Source of the DNA: Pseudoduganella albidiflava
GTDB lineage: Bacteria; Pseudomonadota; Gammaproteobacteria; Burkholderiales; Burkholderiaceae_D
Direction of reading: 5' to 3'
DNA length: 64,000 bases
NCBI RefSeq assembly: GCF_004322755.1
Contig: NZ_CP036401.1
Location: 5,456,001 to 5,520,000 of the forward strand
Of the stretch, positions 23,561 through 34,134 are shown in pieces. The position numbers were made by a program, and so were the translations under genes. The first letter of the stretch is position 1, and every line of letters begins with the position of its first letter. The notes beneath the pieces were generated by a model. It was not told the DNA's origin. It made no database searches and saw nothing but the letters and a program-made list of their open reading frames with translations.

Positions 23561-25963
23561 ATGAGCGATCGAACGCCTGATCCGGCCGCCGTGTTCGGCG
23601 CCCTGCCCGCACCCTACGTGCTGCTGACCCCCGACTTCACGATCGTGCTGGCCAGCGATGCCTTCCTGCGCGCCAATGGCTGGCAGCGCGAGCAGCTGAT
23701 CGGCCGGGACGTGTTCGCCGTGTTCGCCGCCCTTCCCACCGATCCGCAGGCCAACGCGCGCACCATGGCCAACCTGCGCGCCTCGCTGGCCAGGGTGCTC
23801 GACACCAGGGCGCCGGACGAGATGGCGGTGCAGCGCTACGACATCCCCCTGCCCGGCCAGCCGGCCCTGTTCCAGCAGAAGTACTGGAGCGCCGTCAATT
23901 CGCCGGTGCTCGACGATGCCGGCGATGTCGCGTATATCGTGCACTACGTGAAGGACGTGACGGCGCGCATGCGCGGCACGGCGCGGCGCGATGCCTTGCG
24001 CAGCCTGGCCGATGCATGGCGCGACGTACGCGCGCCGCGCGAGATCGTGCGCACGGCGCTGGAGATCCTGGGTGAAGTGCTGGGCGTGAGCCGGGTCTCC
24101 TTCGGCCGCTACAACGACGCCACCGATACACTCTACGTGGGGCCCGACTGGTGCACGCCCGGCATCCCGTCGCTGGAGGGCACAGTGCACCTGCGCGACT
24201 TCGGCTCGTTCGTGGACGAAATGCTCCGCGGCGAGGCGGTGGTGGTGCACGACGTGGCGCAGGATCCCCGCACGGCGGCGCACGCGGGGCCATTCAGGCG
24301 CCACCACGCCCAGTCGTTCGTCGACATTCCCGTGATCGAACAGGGCCGGCTGAAGAGCATCCTGGTCGTCAGCGATACGGTGCCGCGCCAGTGGGCCGGC
24401 GAAGACGTCACGCTGATGCGCGAATTCGCCGAGCGTATCCGCACGGCCAGCGAGCGGGCGCGCAGCATGGAAGCGCTGGCCACCAGCGAGGCGAAATTCC
24501 GCAGCATCACGAACGCCATGCCGCAGATGGTGTGGTCGACGCTGCCGGATGGCTGGCACGATTACTTCAACGCGCAGTGGTACGACTACACGGGCATGCC
24601 GCCCGGCTCCACCGATGGCGTGCGCTGGAACGAGATGTTCCATCCGGACGACCGCGAACGCGCCTGGGCCGCATGGCAGCACAGCCTGGACACGGGCGAT
24701 GTGTACGAGATCCAGTACCGGCTGCGGCACCGCTCCGGCGAGTACCGCTGGACGCTGGGCCGTGCACTGCCGGTGCGTGACGACACCGGCCGCATCATCC
24801 GCTGGATGGGCACCTGCACCGACATCCATTCGCAGAAGCTGGCCGAGGATGCGCTGCGCGAAGCGGCGGCGCGCAAGGACGAGTTCCTGGCCATGCTGGC
24901 GCACGAGCTGCGCAACCCGCTGGCGCCGATCGGCACCGCCGCGCAACTGCTGCAGGGCGGGCTGGCGGACGAGAAGACGCGCATCGCCGCCAGCAACATC
25001 ATCTCGCGGCAGGTGCGGCACATGGCGCACCTGGTGGACGACCTGCTCGACGTGTCGCGCGTCACGCGCGGCCTGGTCCAGCTGAACATGGCGGACCTCG
25101 ACCTGGCCGAGGTGGTGGCCAGCGCCGTCGAGCAGGCCATGCCGCTGATCGACGAACGGCGCCACGCCCTCGACCTGGACTTGCCCGACACCCCGGCAAG
25201 GGTGCACGGCGACCGCACGCGCCTGGTGCAGGTGATCGCCAACCTGCTCAACAACGCGGCCAAGTACACGCCGCACAGCGGCCGGATCGCGCTGCACCTG
25301 GACGTGGTGGACAGCCACGCCCGCGTGACGGTGCGCGACAACGGCAACGGTATCGCCCCCACGCTGCTGCCGCACATCTTCGACCTGTTCATCCAGGGTG
25401 AACGCAACCCCGACCGGGCACAGGGTGGACTGGGGCTGGGATTGACGCTGGTGAAGAGCATCACCATGCTGCATGACGGCTTCGTGACGGCGCACAGCGA
25501 TGGCCCGGGCCGGGGCAGCGAATTCGCGATTCACCTGCCACTGCTCGAAGGCGTGCCGGCGCCGGCGCCGCGCGCCCCTGCCGAGACGCGGCGGCCGGCG
25601 GCACGGGCGCTGCGGCTATTGGTCGTGGAAGACAATCCGGATGCTGCCGGCGTGCTGGCCGAACTGCTGCGCTCCGAGGGGCACGACGTGGCCGTGGCCG
25701 AGGATGCGGAAGCGGCGCTGCGCCGCGCCGACCTGGCGGCGACCGACGCCTTCATCCTCGACATCGGCCTGCCCGGCATGGATGGCTACACGCTGGCGCG
25801 GCACCTGCGCGCCGATCCCGCCACGGCCGGCGCCACGCTGATCGCGCTGACCGGCTACGGCCAGCCCAGCGACCGCGCCCAGTCGCACGCCGCCGGCTTC
25901 AACCGGCACCTCGTCAAGCCCGCCGATCCGGCCGAGCTGCTGCTGGCGTTGCAGGCCGTGTAG
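23561..25963 (+). CDS. Hybrid sensor histidine kinase (PAS-GAF-PAS-HisKA-HATPase-REC)
   Basis: 800 residues without membrane helices, so a cytoplasmic sensor. Order: PAS (about 10-130), GAF (about 150-305), second PAS with PAC motif GEYRWTLGRALPV (about 320-430), HisKA with phospho-acceptor His448 in AHELRNPLAPI, HATPase (NLLNNAAKYTPHSG, DNGNGI, GGLGLGLTLV) and a C-terminal receiver with Asp734 in FILDIGLPGMDG. The fused receiver implies a phosphorelay or self-regulation, and no partner regulator is adjacent. The signal is unknown. ATG 23561 is chosen because the PAS domain begins directly after it; an upstream in-frame ATG at 23495 adds 22 unlikely residues. Confidence 0.88.
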   Translation: MSDRTPDPAAVFGALPAPYVLLTPDFTIVLASDAFLRANGWQREQLIGRDVFAVFAALPTDPQANARTMANLRASLARVLDTRAPDEMAVQRYDIPLPGQPALFQQKYWSAVNSPVLDDAGDVAYIVHYVKDVTARMRGTARRDALRSLADAWRDVRAPREIVRTALEILGEVLGVSRVSFGRYNDATDTLYVGPDWCTPGIPSLEGTVHLRDFGSFVDEMLRGEAVVVHDVAQDPRTAAHAGPFRRHHAQSFVDIPVIEQGRLKSILVVSDTVPRQWAGEDVTLMREFAERIRTASERARSMEALATSEAKFRSITNAMPQMVWSTLPDGWHDYFNAQWYDYTGMPPGSTDGVRWNEMFHPDDRERAWAAWQHSLDTGDVYEIQYRLRHRSGEYRWTLGRALPVRDDTGRIIRWMGTCTDIHSQKLAEDALREAAARKDEFLAMLAHELRNPLAPIGTAAQLLQGGLADEKTRIAASNIISRQVRHMAHLVDDLLDVSRVTRGLVQLNMADLDLAEVVASAVEQAMPLIDERRHALDLDLPDTPARVHGDRTRLVQVIANLLNNAAKYTPHSGRIALHLDVVDSHARVTVRDNGNGIAPTLLPHIFDLFIQGERNPDRAQGGLGLGLTLVKSITMLHDGFVTAHSDGPGRGSEFAIHLPLLEGVPAPAPRAPAETRRPAARALRLLVVEDNPDAAGVLAELLRSEGHDVAVAEDAEAALRRADLAATDAFILDIGLPGMDGYTLARHLRADPATAGATLIALTGYGQPSDRAQSHAAGFNRHLVKPADPAELLLALQAV

Positions 25964-26398
25964 CCGGCGCGGCCTGGTGTCGGACATTTTTTCCGGGCGC
26001 TTTATCCGGAAAAGGTGTCGGACACTGATACCGTTACATCAAGCGTCATTCGGCACATTGAAAGCGCATGCATTCACCCCAACAGCGAAAGGCTGGGGTC
26101 AGACCCGCCGGGTCTGACCCCGGGGTCTGCTCTTGGGGTGAACTCGGAAGAAGTGTCGGACACCGGTGTTTCGTCGGGCCGTCGATGCCTCATGCGAAAA
26201 CCGGTGTTCGACACCAGCCGCCCTGGCGCCTCAGCGAGCCGGGACGGTCATGCGTTTGCAACGGTCGCTCGCCCCTCTTGTGATCATTATTATCTTTTTT
26301 GACATTCCTGTTGAGCGGCCGTCGATGATAGCGCTACATTAGTAAGCCATCACTGGCGTAACCGAGTCTTCCTCATCCACTTCCACAAGGAGCACATT
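25964..26398. repeat. Intergenic region with composite palindromes, including GGGGTCAG copy D (short form)
   Basis: Three dyads stand in a row. At 25976-26025 two GTGTCGGACA(C) boxes flank TTTTTTCCGG and TCCGGAAAA arms. At 26075-26142 lies the nested GGGGTCAG palindrome with its 27-bp core at 26095-26121 and outer arms CACCCCAA/TTGGGGTG. At 26153-26215 GTGTCGGACACCGGTGTTT faces AAAACCGGTGTTCGACACC. The remaining 180 bp, relatively AT-rich from about 26277, presumably carry the promoter of the PEP-CTERM gene; no convincing box pair was fixed. Confidence 0.85.
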
Positions 26399-27076
26399 GT
26401 GCGCAAGACGTACCGTTCAGTCACCCTCGCCGCGGCCACCGCCGCCCTGCTGATCACCGGCCCGGCAGCCCATGCCGCGCTCACCACGTACACCAGCCAG
26501 TCGGCCTACCTTGCCGCGGTCGGCGACACCGGCGTCGATACCTACGACGACCTCGACATCGAAGCCTACGCCACGCCGTTTCACCGCGAGGCCGGGGACT
26601 ATACCTATGTCGCCACCACGGGACCGACCAGCACGAACGCCTACGGCGCCAGCGACAACGACATCGACTGGTACCTGAGCACCGCGCAGCGCGAAGACAC
26701 GCTGACGTTCTCCAGCTTCGGCACGCCGATCGCCGGCGCCGGCGGCTTCTTCTTCGGCGGCGACATCGCCGGCTTCACCGTCGATGCGCCGTACATCATC
26801 GTCGCGGCGACCGACAGCACCGGCGCCACGCTCACCTACACGGTCGAGCATCCGACGCCCACGTCGTTCCTCGGCTTCGTTTCCGATGGCGTGATCGTGT
26901 CGCTGTCGGTCACGTCCGGCGGCCAGGACGGCCTGGATGGCGGTGGCATCTATGGGACGGTCAACGACCTGCACCTGTCGGTCGCCGCGCCCGTGCCGGA
27001 ACCGGCCACCTACGGCATGCTGGCCCTGGGCCTGGGGGTGATGGGAGTGATGGCGCGCCGGCGGCGCAACGGGTGA
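26399..27076 (+). CDS. PEP-CTERM sorting domain protein
   Basis: 225-residue exported protein starting with GTG 26399, with AAGGAG 6 nt upstream. Signal peptide MRKTYRSVTLAAATAALLIT ending AHA. The C-terminus is a canonical PEP-CTERM anchor: VPEPATYGMLALGLG, hydrophobic helix, then RRRRNG. The motif is recognised by an exosortase (EpsH-type) that cleaves and transfers the protein, usually in exopolysaccharide-producing Gram-negatives. The central 150 residues are acidic, rich in Gly, Asp and Thr, and of unknown function. No exosortase gene lies in the window. Confidence 0.85.
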   Translation: MRKTYRSVTLAAATAALLITGPAAHAALTTYTSQSAYLAAVGDTGVDTYDDLDIEAYATPFHREAGDYTYVATTGPTSTNAYGASDNDIDWYLSTAQREDTLTFSSFGTPIAGAGGFFFGGDIAGFTVDAPYIIVAATDSTGATLTYTVEHPTPTSFLGFVSDGVIVSLSVTSGGQDGLDGGGIYGTVNDLHLSVAAPVPEPATYGMLALGLGVMGVMARRRRNG

Positions 27077-27082
27077 CGGGAA

Positions 27083-27111
27083 CACCGGCCCGCGGCGACC
27101 GCGGGCCGGTG
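27083..27111. terminator. Strong GC hairpin between convergent genes
   Basis: CACCGGCCCGCGG and CCGCGGGCCGGTG form a perfect 13-bp stem with loop CGA. There is no T tract on either side, but the position between the PEP-CTERM gene and truB, which converge, supports a bidirectional transcription barrier. Confidence 0.6.
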
Positions 27112-27122
27112 ACGGCGCCGGC

Positions 27123-28082
27123 TCAGGCCTGCGCGGCGGCGATCAGGCGCTCGGGCTTCAGGATGGCCCACTGCTCGAACAGCCCGGTGCCGAGCAGTTT
27201 CCCTTCCGCGTACACGCGCACGCGGCCTTCGTAGGGTGCCGGCGTTTGCACTTCCGGCTCCTTGCCGAGCGGGAGCCGCTGGCCTTGCAGGAAGCGTTTC
27301 GCCAGTTCGGCGCTCAGTTCGATGCGCGGGAACGTCGACAGCAGCGCATCCACCGGTGCCAGCAGGGACAGGGGCGCGGCGTGCCCCTGCACTTCCTCCA
27401 GCGTCACCATGTTCGATGCCACCAGCGCGCCGACGCCGGTGCGCCGCAAGGCGTTCAGGTGCGCGCCGCAGCCCAGCGCCGCGCCGATGTCCTCGCCCAG
27501 CACGCGGATGTAGGTCCCCTTGCTGACCGTGGCTTCCAGGCGCAGGAACGGCGCCTCATACGACAGCAGTTCCAGCTTGTGGATGACGACGTTGCGCGCC
27601 TCGCGCTCGAGCGTGATGCCGGCGCGGGCATATTCGTACAGCGGCTTGCCGTCGCGCTTCAGGGCCGAGTACATCGGCGGCACCTGCGCGATCGGGCCAC
27701 GGAAGCGCGCCAGCACCGCCTCGATGTCCTCGGCGGTGATGGTGGCGGGATCGCGCGCCAGCGCGGGATCGGCGTCCAGCACCAGGCCCTCCGTGTCGCC
27801 CGTGTCGGTGCGCACGCCCAGGTGCACGGTCGTCACGTAGGTCTTGTCCGCTTCCAGCAGATCTTGCGAGAACTTGGTGGCCTCGCCGAAGCACAGCGGC
27901 AGCAGGCCGGTGGCGAACGGGTCGAGCGTGCCGGTGTGGCCGGCCTTCTTCGCGTTCAGCACGCGCTTGGTCTTGATCAGCGCATCGTTCGACGACAGGC
28001 CGACCGGCTTGTCGAGCAGCAGGACGCCGTCGACCAGGTCGCGTACCCGCTTCACGCGGGCAGCCTTGACTTCCTCCGTCAT
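27123..28082 (-). CDS. truB: tRNA pseudouridine(55) synthase
   Basis: 319 residues. Modifies U55 in the T-loop of tRNAs. The catalytic Asp lies in [12 protein letters not shown] near residue 52; [26 protein letters not shown] and [14 protein letters not shown] are family motifs, and a PUA-like C-terminal end ([14 protein letters not shown]) follows. The gene starts with an ATGA overlap with rbfA and is the last gene of the rimP-nusA-infB-rbfA-truB operon, a conserved bacterial order. Confidence 0.97.
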   Translation of the reverse strand: MTEEVKAARVKRVRDLVDGVLLLDKPVGLSSNDALIKTKRVLNAKKAGHTGTLDPFATGLLPLCFGEATKFSQDLLEADKTYVTTVHLGVRTDTGDTEGLVLDADPALARDPATITAEDIEAVLARFRGPIAQVPPMYSALKRDGKPLYEYARAGITLEREARNVVIHKLELLSYEAPFLRLEATVSKGTYIRVLGEDIGAALGCGAHLNALRRTGVGALVASNMVTLEEVQGHAAPLSLLAPVDALLSTFPRIELSAELAKRFLQGQRLPLGKEPEVQTPAPYEGRVRVYAEGKLLGTGLFEQWAILKPERLIAAAQA

Positions 28083-28501
28083 TCTTTTTCTTCGCCCGTA
28101 TTTTCTTTGCCGGTATCTTCTTCGTAGTCCGCCGCGCGCGAGGCGTTGGCCTTGTCGATCAGGGCCGACATCGCCATGCCGCGCGACGCCGACGTGTCGT
28201 GCACGAAGTGCAGCTGCGGCAGCGTGTGGATGTGCAGGCGCTTGCCCAGCTGGTTGCGAAGGTAGCCGGCGGCGGCCTGCAGGCCGGCCAATGTGTTCTT
28301 CACCGTGTCGGGATCGTCCTTGAGCATCGTGAAGTACACCTTCGCGTGCGCATAGTCGGGCGTGAGCTGCACTTCGGCGAGCGTGAGCATGCCCACGCGC
28401 GGGTCCTTCAGCTCGAAGGCGATCAGTTCGGAAAGGTCTTTCTGGATCTGGTCCGCCACGCGCAGGCCGCGCGCGGGGATCGATTTGCTGTGTTTAGCCA
28501 T
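28079..28501 (-). CDS. rbfA: 30S ribosome-binding factor A
   Basis: 140 residues. RbfA binds the 30S subunit and assists late maturation of the 16S rRNA 5' end. The KH-like fold is seen in [40 protein letters not shown] and [18 protein letters not shown]. The C-terminus is acidic and rich in Glu and Lys. It lies between infB and truB, overlapping truB by four bases; a hairpin with a T-rich tail precedes it. Confidence 0.96.
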   Translation of the reverse strand: MAKHSKSIPARGLRVADQIQKDLSELIAFELKDPRVGMLTLAEVQLTPDYAHAKVYFTMLKDDPDTVKNTLAGLQAAAGYLRNQLGKRLHIHTLPQLHFVHDTSASRGMAMSALIDKANASRAADYEEDTGKENTGEEKE

Positions 28502-28514
28502 GATGTCTTACCAA

Positions 28515-28565
28515 TAAAAATATGGCGGGTGGCGCCCGCCCCTTTCGGGACGGACGGCACCCGCC
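28515..28565 (-). terminator. Hairpin between infB and rbfA (partial terminator)
   Basis: On the minus strand GGCGGGTG and CACCCGCC form an 8-bp stem enclosing an inner CGTCC/GGGCGG structure, followed by ATATTTTTATT. In mid-operon it would reduce rather than stop transcription into rbfA-truB, or mark a processed 3' end. Confidence 0.5.
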
Positions 28566-28608
28566 TGGATACCGCGTGCTGCGCCGAGCGCTGCGCTTGG
28601 TGCTGCGA

Positions 28609-31485
28609 TTACAGCGTACGTGCCACTTCCTGAATCTCGAACACTTCCAGGGTGTCGCCAACCTGGATGTCGTTGTAGTTCTTCAGCGACAGGCCGCACT
28701 CGAGGCCGGCGCGCACTTCCTTCGCATCGTCCTTGAAGCGCTTCAGCGAGTCGATCTCGCCGGTCCACACGACGATGTTGTTGCGCAGCAGGCGTACCGA
28801 CGAGGAACGCTTGACCACGCCATCGGTGACCAGGCAGCCGGCGATGGCGCCGACCTTCGACACCAGGATGACCTGGCGGATTTCCACCTGGCCGGTGATG
28901 TGCTCGCGCTTCTCCGGTGCCAGCATGCCCGACATCGCCGCCTTCACCTCTTCGATCGCGTCGTAGATGATGTTGTAGTAGCGGATGTCCACGCCGTTGG
29001 TCTCGGCCAGCTTGCGCGCCTGGGCGTCGGCACGGGCGTTGAAGCCGATGATGACTGCCTTCGACGCGGTCGCCAGGTTGACGTCCGATTCCGTGATGCC
29101 GCCGACGGCCGCGTGCACGATCTGCACCCGCACTTCGGAGGTCGACAGTTTTTGCAGCGAGCCCACCAGCGCTTCCTGCGAACCCTGCACGTCGGTCTTG
29201 ACGATCAGCGGCACGTTCTGCACTTCGCCTTCGGCCATCTGGTCGAACAGGTTCTCCAGCTTGGCGGCCTGCTGCTTGGCCAGCTTCACGTCGCGGTATT
29301 TCCCTTGACGGAACAGGCCGATTTCGCGCGCCTTGCGCTCGTCTGCCATGACCATGACTTCCTCGCCGGCGGCCGGCACTTCGGTCAGGCCCTGGATCTC
29401 GACCGGGATCGACGGACCGGCTTCGGTCACCGACTTGCCGTTCTCGTCCAGCATCGCACGCACACGGCCGTACGACGAACCGGCCAGCACCACGTCGCCG
29501 CGCTTCAGCGTACCGGACTGCACCAGGATCGTGGCGACCGGGCCGCGGCCCTTGTCCAGGCGTGCTTCGACCACCAGGCCGCGCGCCAGGCTTTCCACCG
29601 GTGCCTTCAGTTCCAGCACTTCGGCTTGCAGCAGCACGTTTTCCAGCAGCGCATCGATGCCCTGGCCCGTCTTCGCGGACACCGGCACGAACGGCGATTC
29701 GCCGCCGTATTCTTCCGGCACCACGCCTTCGGTGATCAGTTCCTGCGTCACGCGTTCCAGGTTGCCGCCCGGCTTGTCGATCTTGTTGATCGCCACCACC
29801 AGCGGCACGCCGGCCGCTTTCGCGTGGGCGATCGCTTCCTTCGTTTGCGGCATCACGCCGTCGTCCGCCGCCACCACCAGGATGACGATGTCGGTGGCCT
29901 TGGCACCGCGGGCACGCATTGCCGTGAAGGCTTCGTGGCCCGGGGTGTCCAGGAAGGTGATCATGCCGCGCGGCGTGTCGACGTGGTAAGCGCCGATGTG
30001 CTGCGTGATGCCGCCGGCTTCGCCCGACGCGACTTTCGCGCGGCGGATGTAGTCCAGCAGCGACGTTTTACCGTGGTCGACGTGGCCCATGACGGTCACG
30101 ACCGGAGCACGCGGCTTCGCTTCGTGATGCGTCTGTTCGCCCTGGTCGGCCAGGATCGCTTCCGGATCGTCCTCGGCGGCGGCATGCGCCTTGTGGCCCA
30201 TTTCCTCGACGACGATCATCGCCGTTTCCTGGTCCAGCACCTGGTTGATCGTGCACATCTGGCCCAGCTTCATCAGCTGCTTGATCACCTCGGATGCCTT
30301 GACAGCCATCTTGTGGGCCAGTTCGGCCACGGTGATGGTTTCCGGCACGTGCACTTCCTTGACCACCGCTTCCGTCGGTGCCTGGAAGTTCGATTCGCGG
30401 TCATCGTGGTGCGAATTGCGGCCACGGCCACCGCGGCCGCCGCCGGCACGCCAGCCATCGCGGCTGGCCGGGCCGGCGCTCGTGCCACGGCCCTTGCCGC
30501 CGCCCGGTGCGCCGCGCTTCTTGGCGTCGTCCGACCAGGTCGACGACACGTTGGCCGACTTGATCGACTTGCGATCGCCCGGCTTTTTATCGTCTTTCTT
30601 GTCGGTCGTTGCCGGCGTGGTGGTGCCCGGCTTCTTGTCGGCCGGCTTGTGCAGCGTGCCAGCCGGCGCGGCCGGCTTGGCGGCCACGGGTGCCGGTTCC
30701 GGCGCCTTGATGACGCGGCGCGGCTGCGCCATCATGGCCTTGATCTGGGCCACTTCGTCGGCCACGGCCTTGCGGGCACGCTCGGTTGCCGCGGCGCGTT
30801 CGGCGGCTTCCTTGGTGGCCTGCTCGGCTTTTTTCTTCGCTTCCTCGGCGTCGGCCGCGCGTTTCTTGTCGGCGGCTTCCGTGTCGGCCTGCTTCTGCGC
30901 ATCGCGTGCACCGGCCTTGTCGGCGGCTGCCTTCTCGGCGGCCGCTTTCGCGGCTTCCTCTTCGGCACGGCGCTTGGCTTCCGCTTCTGCAGCAGCGGTG
31001 GCCTTGGCTTGCGCTTCCTTCTCGGCGTCCAGGCGCGCCAGTGCCTCCTGCTTTTCACGCAGGTCCGCTTCCTGGCGGGCGATCAGCTCGGCCTGGCGGC
31101 GTGCCTCTTCCTCGCGGCGGGCGTTCTCGGCTTCGTCGACCACCGGTGCCGCCGGGGCGGGCGTGGTGGTCGCGGGCAGGTCGTCGCGCTGCACGAAGGT
31201 ACGCTTCTTGCGCACTTCGACCTGGATCGTGCGGGTCTTGCCAGAGGCATCGGCCTGCTTGATCTCGTTGGTTTCCTTGCGCGTGACCGTGATCTTCTTC
31301 TTCTCGCTCTGACCTGCCGCGCCGTGCGTGCGGCGCAGGTGCTCCAGCAGCTTGTCCTTATCATCTTTCGACAATGGATCTGACGCCGAGCTCTTCTCGA
31401 CGCCGGCGGATCGCAGCTGCGTCAGCAGCAGGTCTGCAGGCATCTTCAGTTCGGTGGCAAATTGGGCTACGTTGTTACTCGCCAT
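28609..31485 (-). CDS. infB: Translation initiation factor IF-2
   Basis: 958 residues. IF-2 brings initiator tRNA to the 30S subunit and promotes subunit joining. After an N-terminal IF2_N domain ([20 protein letters not shown]) comes a long Ala/Glu/Lys-rich coiled segment (about 130-280), then a Gly/Arg patch. The GTPase domain starts near residue 465 with [16 protein letters not shown], and continues with [17 protein letters not shown] and [10 protein letters not shown]-terminal domains include the fMet-tRNA-binding end. GAGG precedes the ATG. The member of a conserved operon. Confidence 0.98.
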   Translation of the reverse strand: MASNNVAQFATELKMPADLLLTQLRSAGVEKSSASDPLSKDDKDKLLEHLRRTHGAAGQSEKKKITVTRKETNEIKQADASGKTRTIQVEVRKKRTFVQRDDLPATTTPAPAAPVVDEAENARREEEARRQAELIARQEADLREKQEALARLDAEKEAQAKATAAAEAEAKRRAEEEAAKAAAEKAAADKAGARDAQKQADTEAADKKRAADAEEAKKKAEQATKEAAERAAATERARKAVADEVAQIKAMMAQPRRVIKAPEPAPVAAKPAAPAGTLHKPADKKPGTTTPATTDKKDDKKPGDRKSIKSANVSSTWSDDAKKRGAPGGGKGRGTSAGPASRDGWRAGGGRGGRGRNSHHDDRESNFQAPTEAVVKEVHVPETITVAELAHKMAVKASEVIKQLMKLGQMCTINQVLDQETAMIVVEEMGHKAHAAAEDDPEAILADQGEQTHHEAKPRAPVVTVMGHVDHGKTSLLDYIRRAKVASGEAGGITQHIGAYHVDTPRGMITFLDTPGHEAFTAMRARGAKATDIVILVVAADDGVMPQTKEAIAHAKAAGVPLVVAINKIDKPGGNLERVTQELITEGVVPEEYGGESPFVPVSAKTGQGIDALLENVLLQAEVLELKAPVESLARGLVVEARLDKGRGPVATILVQSGTLKRGDVVLAGSSYGRVRAMLDENGKSVTEAGPSIPVEIQGLTEVPAAGEEVMVMADERKAREIGLFRQGKYRDVKLAKQQAAKLENLFDQMAEGEVQNVPLIVKTDVQGSQEALVGSLQKLSTSEVRVQIVHAAVGGITESDVNLATASKAVIIGFNARADAQARKLAETNGVDIRYYNIIYDAIEEVKAAMSGMLAPEKREHITGQVEIRQVILVSKVGAIAGCLVTDGVVKRSSSVRLLRNNIVVWTGEIDSLKRFKDDAKEVRAGLECGLSLKNYNDIQVGDTLEVFEIQEVARTL

Positions 31486-31555
31486 TCAGTCCTCTTTTCT
31501 ATGTGTCGCGTAGATGAATAATTACAAGCTTGGCTGGTTGGGGTGTCCAGGGCGC

Positions 31556-33606
<2,051 letters not shown>

Positions 33607-33727
33607 AGGAAAATCTCCAGATCGGGGCCCGTCGGCAAACTCGCCGGGAACCCGCTAAAAAACAGTTCAAATAACAGCTTGTTTTCCGCTCACCAGGCGC
33701 CGGCTGGGCGCTTACTTTTCCGTGAGC

Positions 33728-33752
33728 AAAAAAAAAATGGGCAACTGCCCAT
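33728..33752 (-). terminator. Intrinsic terminator inside the rimP-nusA leader (candidate attenuator)
   Basis: Minus strand ATGGGCA-GT-TGCCCAT hairpin followed directly by nine T residues, a textbook terminator. It lies about 100 nt downstream of the predicted operon start site and 120 nt before rimP, so it must be read through for expression. It could also terminate residual transcription from rluB. Confidence 0.8.
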
Positions 33753-33860
33753 CTTCTTGTCCTACTGGCCAGTTGAAAGCATCTTTTTGAGGAACAGGCT
33801 CTTCAAGGGAACAATCCCTTAAGGAAACTATCCTTTTGGAGAACTTTTACTAGGCCGCTT

Positions 33861-33889
33861 ATTATAACGGCATATCCATTTCGCTGCAA
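33861..33889 (-). promoter_or_regulatory. Sigma-70 promoter of rimP-nusA-infB-rbfA-truB
   Basis: Minus strand TTGCAG (33889-33884), spacer of exactly 17 nt, TATAAT (33866-33861). A perfect -10 box with optimal spacing; the start site is expected near 33854. Confidence 0.8.
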
Positions 33890-34134
33890 TGCCGCATAGG
33901 CAAAGCGGACGCCGTTACAACAGAGTCAAGGTTGGTTTTTATACCGCCGGGTGGCGGCAAACCGGAGAAACGGAGGACGCGTGGCGCTGCTCGCAACGCC
34001 ACGGACCGGCAGATGTCCTATATACGGACACTGTGCGAAATATCAAGGAGCCAATCCGAAACCCTATCCCAGTCCCGGCCTTGCAAGGCCGGGCCGTTCG
34101 CCAGGCGTGGAGCAGGCTCCACGAAACCCCTGGC

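Larger units (their letters stand above)
33607..34134 (-). promoter_or_regulatory. Leader and upstream region of the rimP-nusA-infB operon
   Basis: This 528-bp gap holds, reading towards rimP, a GC dyad CCCGGCCTTGCAAGGCCGGG at 34073-34092 and a GTGGAG/CTCCAC hairpin just after rluB, the operon promoter (33861-33889), three stacked small palindromes at 33789-33835 and an intrinsic terminator at 33728-33752. The palindromes are AAGGAAACTATCCTT, AAGGGAACAATCCCTT and a looser GAGGAACAGGCTCTTC, end to end. No tRNA gene was found here, unlike the metY-rimP arrangement of enterobacteria. Confidence 0.65.

Noticed and set aside
28522..31383. 953-codon plus-strand frame across infB
   Set aside because: Mirror frame of a certain housekeeping gene; low-complexity Gly/Arg/His composition and no ribosome site.
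33890..34070. tRNA gene upstream of rimP, as in enterobacteria
   Set aside because: No T-loop consensus or acceptor-stem pairing was found in the region.
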